From: FEN-1279 sp964501535 | GTDB taxonomy: Bacteria > Bacteroidota > Ignavibacteria > Tepidaquicellales > Tepidaquicellaceae | Assembly: GCA_964501535.1 (NCBI GenBank) | Contig: CAZCSV010000002.1 | Coordinates: 62,001 to 126,000 of the forward strand | Length of the DNA stretch: 64,000 bases | Direction: 5' to 3' | Part shown: piece after piece, positions 61,350-64,000 of the stretch | How positions within the stretch are numbered: position 1 is the stretch's first letter | How the letters are laid out: each line of letters begins with the position of its first letter | Notes under the pieces: generated by a model | Told to the model about the DNA's origin: nothing | Database searches by the model: none | What the model saw: only the letters and a program-made list of their open reading frames with translations | Program-made: the position numbers and the translations under genes

Positions 61350-61778
61350 TTATTGATTATACTTATTCCCTCTCATTACTTCAGCGAGAACGCTATAAAG
61401 CTTCTGCCATGCTTTCTTTGTTGCATTGTTAAAATCGGTACCCATTTCTTTTTCTATGGTAGATATGAGGCATTCGCCGAATATTTTATATTGTTCGGGC
61501 TTAACGCCGTATTCGTTGTGGCGTCTGCCCAAATCCTGAATAGCAGGGATAATAATCTCGGGATGGTTCAGACCTTCGACTACGGTTTTCACCATTCGCA
61601 TCAGAGCTCCTGCCTGTTCTTTCATATCGCCTTTAAACAGTTTTGAAATATCGGGATTTTTTTCGAACAATATTTTATAAAATTTTTCGCCGACACTTTT
61701 GGATTTAGATGTCAGGGTTTTAAAGCTGTACTGGATGAGTTTGATTTCTTCTTTTGAGAATTGGTTGGTTTCCATCAT
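61350..61778 (-). CDS. Single-domain globin (flavohemoglobin/Vitreoscilla hemoglobin type)
   Basis: Globin of 142 aa without a reductase domain. The proximal heme ligand is His87 in LGRRHNEYGV; the distal side has Tyr34 (EKFYKILFEKNPDISKLFKG) and Gln55 (EQAGALMRMV), all matching the FHb/VHb subfamily. Such proteins bind oxygen or detoxify NO with a partner reductase. It is divergent from the DUF169 gene, sharing 61779-61995. Confidence 0.93.
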   Translation of the reverse strand: MMETNQFSKEEIKLIQYSFKTLTSKSKSVGEKFYKILFEKNPDISKLFKGDMKEQAGALMRMVKTVVEGLNHPEIIIPAIQDLGRRHNEYGVKPEQYKIFGECLISTIEKEMGTDFNNATKKAWQKLYSVLAEVMRGNKYNQ

Positions 61779-61995
61779 TATCGGATTTTAATTAATAAAT
61801 TGTTTACCTCTTGATAAAATCTAAAGAATTAAAAAATAAAAATCAGTATAAATTATAATATTTTTAAAATTTATCACACTTAATTAAAAACATAATTATT
61901 TACCCGAAAGTTTATAAATTTAGGTAATTTCAAGTTAATTTCTTCTTATTATATAAAAGCATATTTTTAAAGACACACAATAATTAAATAAATTT

Positions 61996-62748
61996 ATGGA
62001 TTGTAAAATTTCAAAATCATTACGGCTGAAGTATTCGCCCTTTGCCGTAATTCTGTCCGATGAAAAGCCCGAAGGAGCTATACAGTTCAAGGAGGGAACA
62101 TGGGGATGTGTTGCATCTATGATGGTGGCAGCATCGAAAGGAAAAACGGTTTTTTTCGACAGGAAGACATTCGGATGCATGGGGGGCGGTACGGGTTTGG
62201 GATTCGGAAATCGATACAAAGATTTTCCGATAGAATATTTTCTTTCGACTGGAACGAAGGATATAAAGACGAATATCAGAACCAGAATATCTCTTGAAGA
62301 AGGGGAAGCTTATGTGAAGACGCCGGAACTTGCGAGAAAATTTATAGATTCCCTTCCGATGAAAGAAGTCGATTCGGAGTATATAGCTTTCAAGCCGCTT
62401 GAAAAGGTTGAATCATTTGAAAAGCCTGAAATGGTAATATTTTTTGCAAATCCCGACCAGATATCGGCACTTGTAATACTGGCGAATTATGGCAGAGAGA
62501 GTAACGAAAGTGTGGTTTCGTTTTTTGGTGCCGGATGCCATTCAATAATATACGGTTATGCGGAAGCGGAGAAGGAAGTCCCGCGTGCAATACTCGGATT
62601 TTTCGATATATCTGCGAGGAAATATGTTGATAAGGATTTACTTTCGTTTACGGTTCCTGTTAAAATGTACGAAGAGATGGAGGCGAATGTCGAGGGGAGT
62701 TTTCTTGAAAGAGAACAATGGCTGGATTTAAATAAGAGGAACGGTTAA
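61996..62748 (+). CDS. DUF169 family protein
   Basis: Protein of 250 aa of the DUF169 family. Motifs: LRLKYSPFAVILSDEKPEGA, WGCVASMMVAASKGKTVFF, FGCMGGGTGLGFG, VIFFANPDQISALVILANYGR and SFFGAGCHSIIYGYAEAEKE. Conserved cysteines near 38, 61 and 180 hint at metal or cluster binding, but the role is unknown; the family is common in anaerobes and methanogens. Cytosolic, no membrane segment. Divergent from the globin gene, which suggests shared control by oxygen or NO. Confidence 0.85.
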   Translation: MDCKISKSLRLKYSPFAVILSDEKPEGAIQFKEGTWGCVASMMVAASKGKTVFFDRKTFGCMGGGTGLGFGNRYKDFPIEYFLSTGTKDIKTNIRTRISLEEGEAYVKTPELARKFIDSLPMKEVDSEYIAFKPLEKVESFEKPEMVIFFANPDQISALVILANYGRESNESVVSFFGAGCHSIIYGYAEAEKEVPRAILGFFDISARKYVDKDLLSFTVPVKMYEEMEANVEGSFLEREQWLDLNKRNG

Positions 62749-62812
62749 TCGAAATTTGTTATTCAATTTTCATTTATAAACAGTTAAATTTACTTAAAAG
62801 CATAAAAATCAC

Positions 62813-64000
62813 ATGGAAATAATTTTGCTAATAATCGGACTTGTAATCGGCTTGATAATCGGCTTTTTGATTGCAAAACTCTCGTCAAAAAATACGGAGA
62901 GCACGAATAATTTATTGAAAGAATCCATCGGTAAACTTGAAGTTGAAAATTCGAAGTTAAAGGAGACAGAAATAGATTTAAATAAAAAGTTATCGGTTAT
63001 GAGCACAGCGAATGAAAATCTTGAAAAGAGGCTTCAGGAGCAGAAGGATGAGATTGAAGTTCTCCAGAAAAAGTTCGCGGCAGAATTCGAAAACCTTGCA
63101 AACAGGATATTCGAAGAAAAAAGCAGCAGGTTCACACAGCAGAACAGGGAAAACATAGACCAGATTTTGAAGCCGCTTGGGGATAAAATAGAGTCATTTA
63201 AAAGCAGAATAAATGAAGTTTACACTGATGAAACAAAACAACGAGCATCACTCGCAGAGCAGATAAAAAGTCTTAATGATTTAAATCAGCAGATGAGCAG
63301 GGATGCAACGAATCTGACGAATGCACTGAAAGGTGAATCGAAGACGCAGGGGAACTGGGGAGAGTTTATTCTGGATAGCATTCTCGAAAAATCCGGTCTG
63401 GTTAAAGGACGGGAATACGAGACCCAGACTACGTTCACAGGCGAAGAAGGAAAGAGGCAGAAACCCGATGTAATTATTAATCTACCGGAAAACAGACATA
63501 TAATAATTGATTCGAAGGTTTCTCTGACTGCATACGAACAATTTTGTTCGACAGAAGATGAAACAGAAAGGAAACTTGCACTCAATAATCACATTGCTTC
63601 CATTCGCAGTCACGTGAAAGAATTGAGTAACAAAAATTATCAGAACATACATAATTTATCGAGCATGGATTTTGTAATAATGTTTGTTCCGATAGAGCCG
63701 GCTATGGCAATAGCGTCACAGGCGGATATAAACATCTGGAACGAAGCATTCGAAAAAAATATTGTAATTGTAAGCCCTTCGATTTTACTTGCTACGCTTC
63801 GCACTATTTCGAATATATGGAAACAGGAAAACCAGAACAAGAACGCGCTCGAGATTGCACGTCAAAGCGGGGCTTTGTATGATAAGTTCGTAGGATTTGT
63901 GGATGATTTAATCAATATCGGCAAAAAAATAGACGATACGAAAGAGCACTATACCGAAGCAATGAAAAAACTTTATGAAGGCAGCGGGAATATAGTAAAG
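62813..64000 (+). CDS. rmuC: DNA recombination protein RmuC, C-terminus cut by the window edge
   Basis: The frame from the ATG at 62813 stays open to the window end (396 codons so far). Residues 1-22 form one membrane anchor (MEIILLIIGLVIGLIIGFLIA), about 25-120 is a coiled coil, and the RmuC domain shows SLNDLNQQMSRDATNLTNALKGESKTQGNWGEFILDSILEKSGL, KQKPDVIINLPENRHIIIDSKVSLTAYE and FVPIEPAMAIASQADINIWNEAFEKNIVIVSPSILLATLRTISNIWKQE. RmuC limits inversions between short repeats. The usual length is near 430-480 aa. Confidence 0.95.
   Translation, partial: MEIILLIIGLVIGLIIGFLIAKLSSKNTESTNNLLKESIGKLEVENSKLKETEIDLNKKLSVMSTANENLEKRLQEQKDEIEVLQKKFAAEFENLANRIFEEKSSRFTQQNRENIDQILKPLGDKIESFKSRINEVYTDETKQRASLAEQIKSLNDLNQQMSRDATNLTNALKGESKTQGNWGEFILDSILEKSGLVKGREYETQTTFTGEEGKRQKPDVIINLPENRHIIIDSKVSLTAYEQFCSTEDETERKLALNNHIASIRSHVKELSNKNYQNIHNLSSMDFVIMFVPIEPAMAIASQADINIWNEAFEKNIVIVSPSILLATLRTISNIWKQENQNKNALEIARQSGALYDKFVGFVDDLINIGKKIDDTKEHYTEAMKKLYEGSGNIVK

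Noticed and set aside
61779..61995. FNR-like half sites and a TTTACC/GGTAA inverted repeat in the globin/DUF169 divergent region
   Set aside because: TTGAT is present but the second half does not fit the spacing, and the TTTACC arms share too few bases in AT-rich DNA.

Overview
The window looks like a draft or metagenome-derived chromosome segment from the Ignavibacteria / Bacteroidota-Chlorobiota side of the tree. The evidence is a type IX secretion (T9SS) C-terminal sorting domain of the NYPNPFNP kind, several exact TAnnTTTG -7 promoter boxes, many small lipoproteins and signal-peptide proteins, a SUF-only Fe-S operon, pyruvate:ferredoxin oxidoreductase and AT-rich DNA. Two runs of N (36813-36822 and 58391-58490) mark assembly gaps. 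I found no tRNA, rRNA, integrase, transposase gene or CRISPR array.

Layout. 1-9.4 kb: start of a 4Fe-4S protein, ettA, a bestrophin-like channel with a truncated paralogue, a C1-type peptidase and carAB of the eukaryote-like type. 9.6-19 kb: an M13 metallopeptidase, a T9SS cargo protein, a decayed T9SS sorting domain, ada, and secreted or lipid-anchored proteins including LVIVD and YCF48-type propellers. 19-31.7 kb: an OPT transporter, an RNase H-like protein, the sufBCDSE-sufT operon behind a perfect 13-bp IscR/Rrf2-like palindrome, and a dipeptidyl-peptidase IV. 31.7-32.2 kb: a cluster of palindromic repeats. 32.2-36 kb: holA, an ECF sigma factor with a membrane partner, purSQ and tatA.

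36.2-39.8 kb is the clearest horizontally acquired unit. It holds an AlwI-like restriction endonuclease and two beta-class DNA methyltransferases in AT-rich DNA. It is bracketed by a 47-bp exact direct repeat that is the 3' end of the neighbouring histidine kinase gene. The left copy is a stub of about 19 codons plus stop that differs from the intact gene only by synonymous changes in the last four codons.

39.8-52 kb: a PhoR/PhoB-like two-component pair, a Gfo/Idh oxidoreductase, the signal recognition particle RNA (ffs) on the minus strand, an LptF/G permease, a four-helix-bundle gene inside AT-rich inverted repeats, a kbl-type aminotransferase, a metalloprotease/beta-propeller/outer-membrane-barrel fusion and two tandem glutamine synthetases. 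52-64 kb: an FNR-like cysteine-plus-cNMP-domain protein without HTH next to nifJ, a dihydroorotate-dehydrogenase-like protein, an AraC regulator, a 52-bp tandem repeat array plus palindromic elements, a TonB-dependent receptor, a globin divergent from a DUF169 protein, and the start of rmuC.

Three signals go beyond ordinary annotation: the restriction-modification island with a swapped gene end, a three-hairpin composite repeat of about 130 bp present twice in opposite orientation (31.95 and 58.8 kb), and the 52-bp array that broke the assembly.
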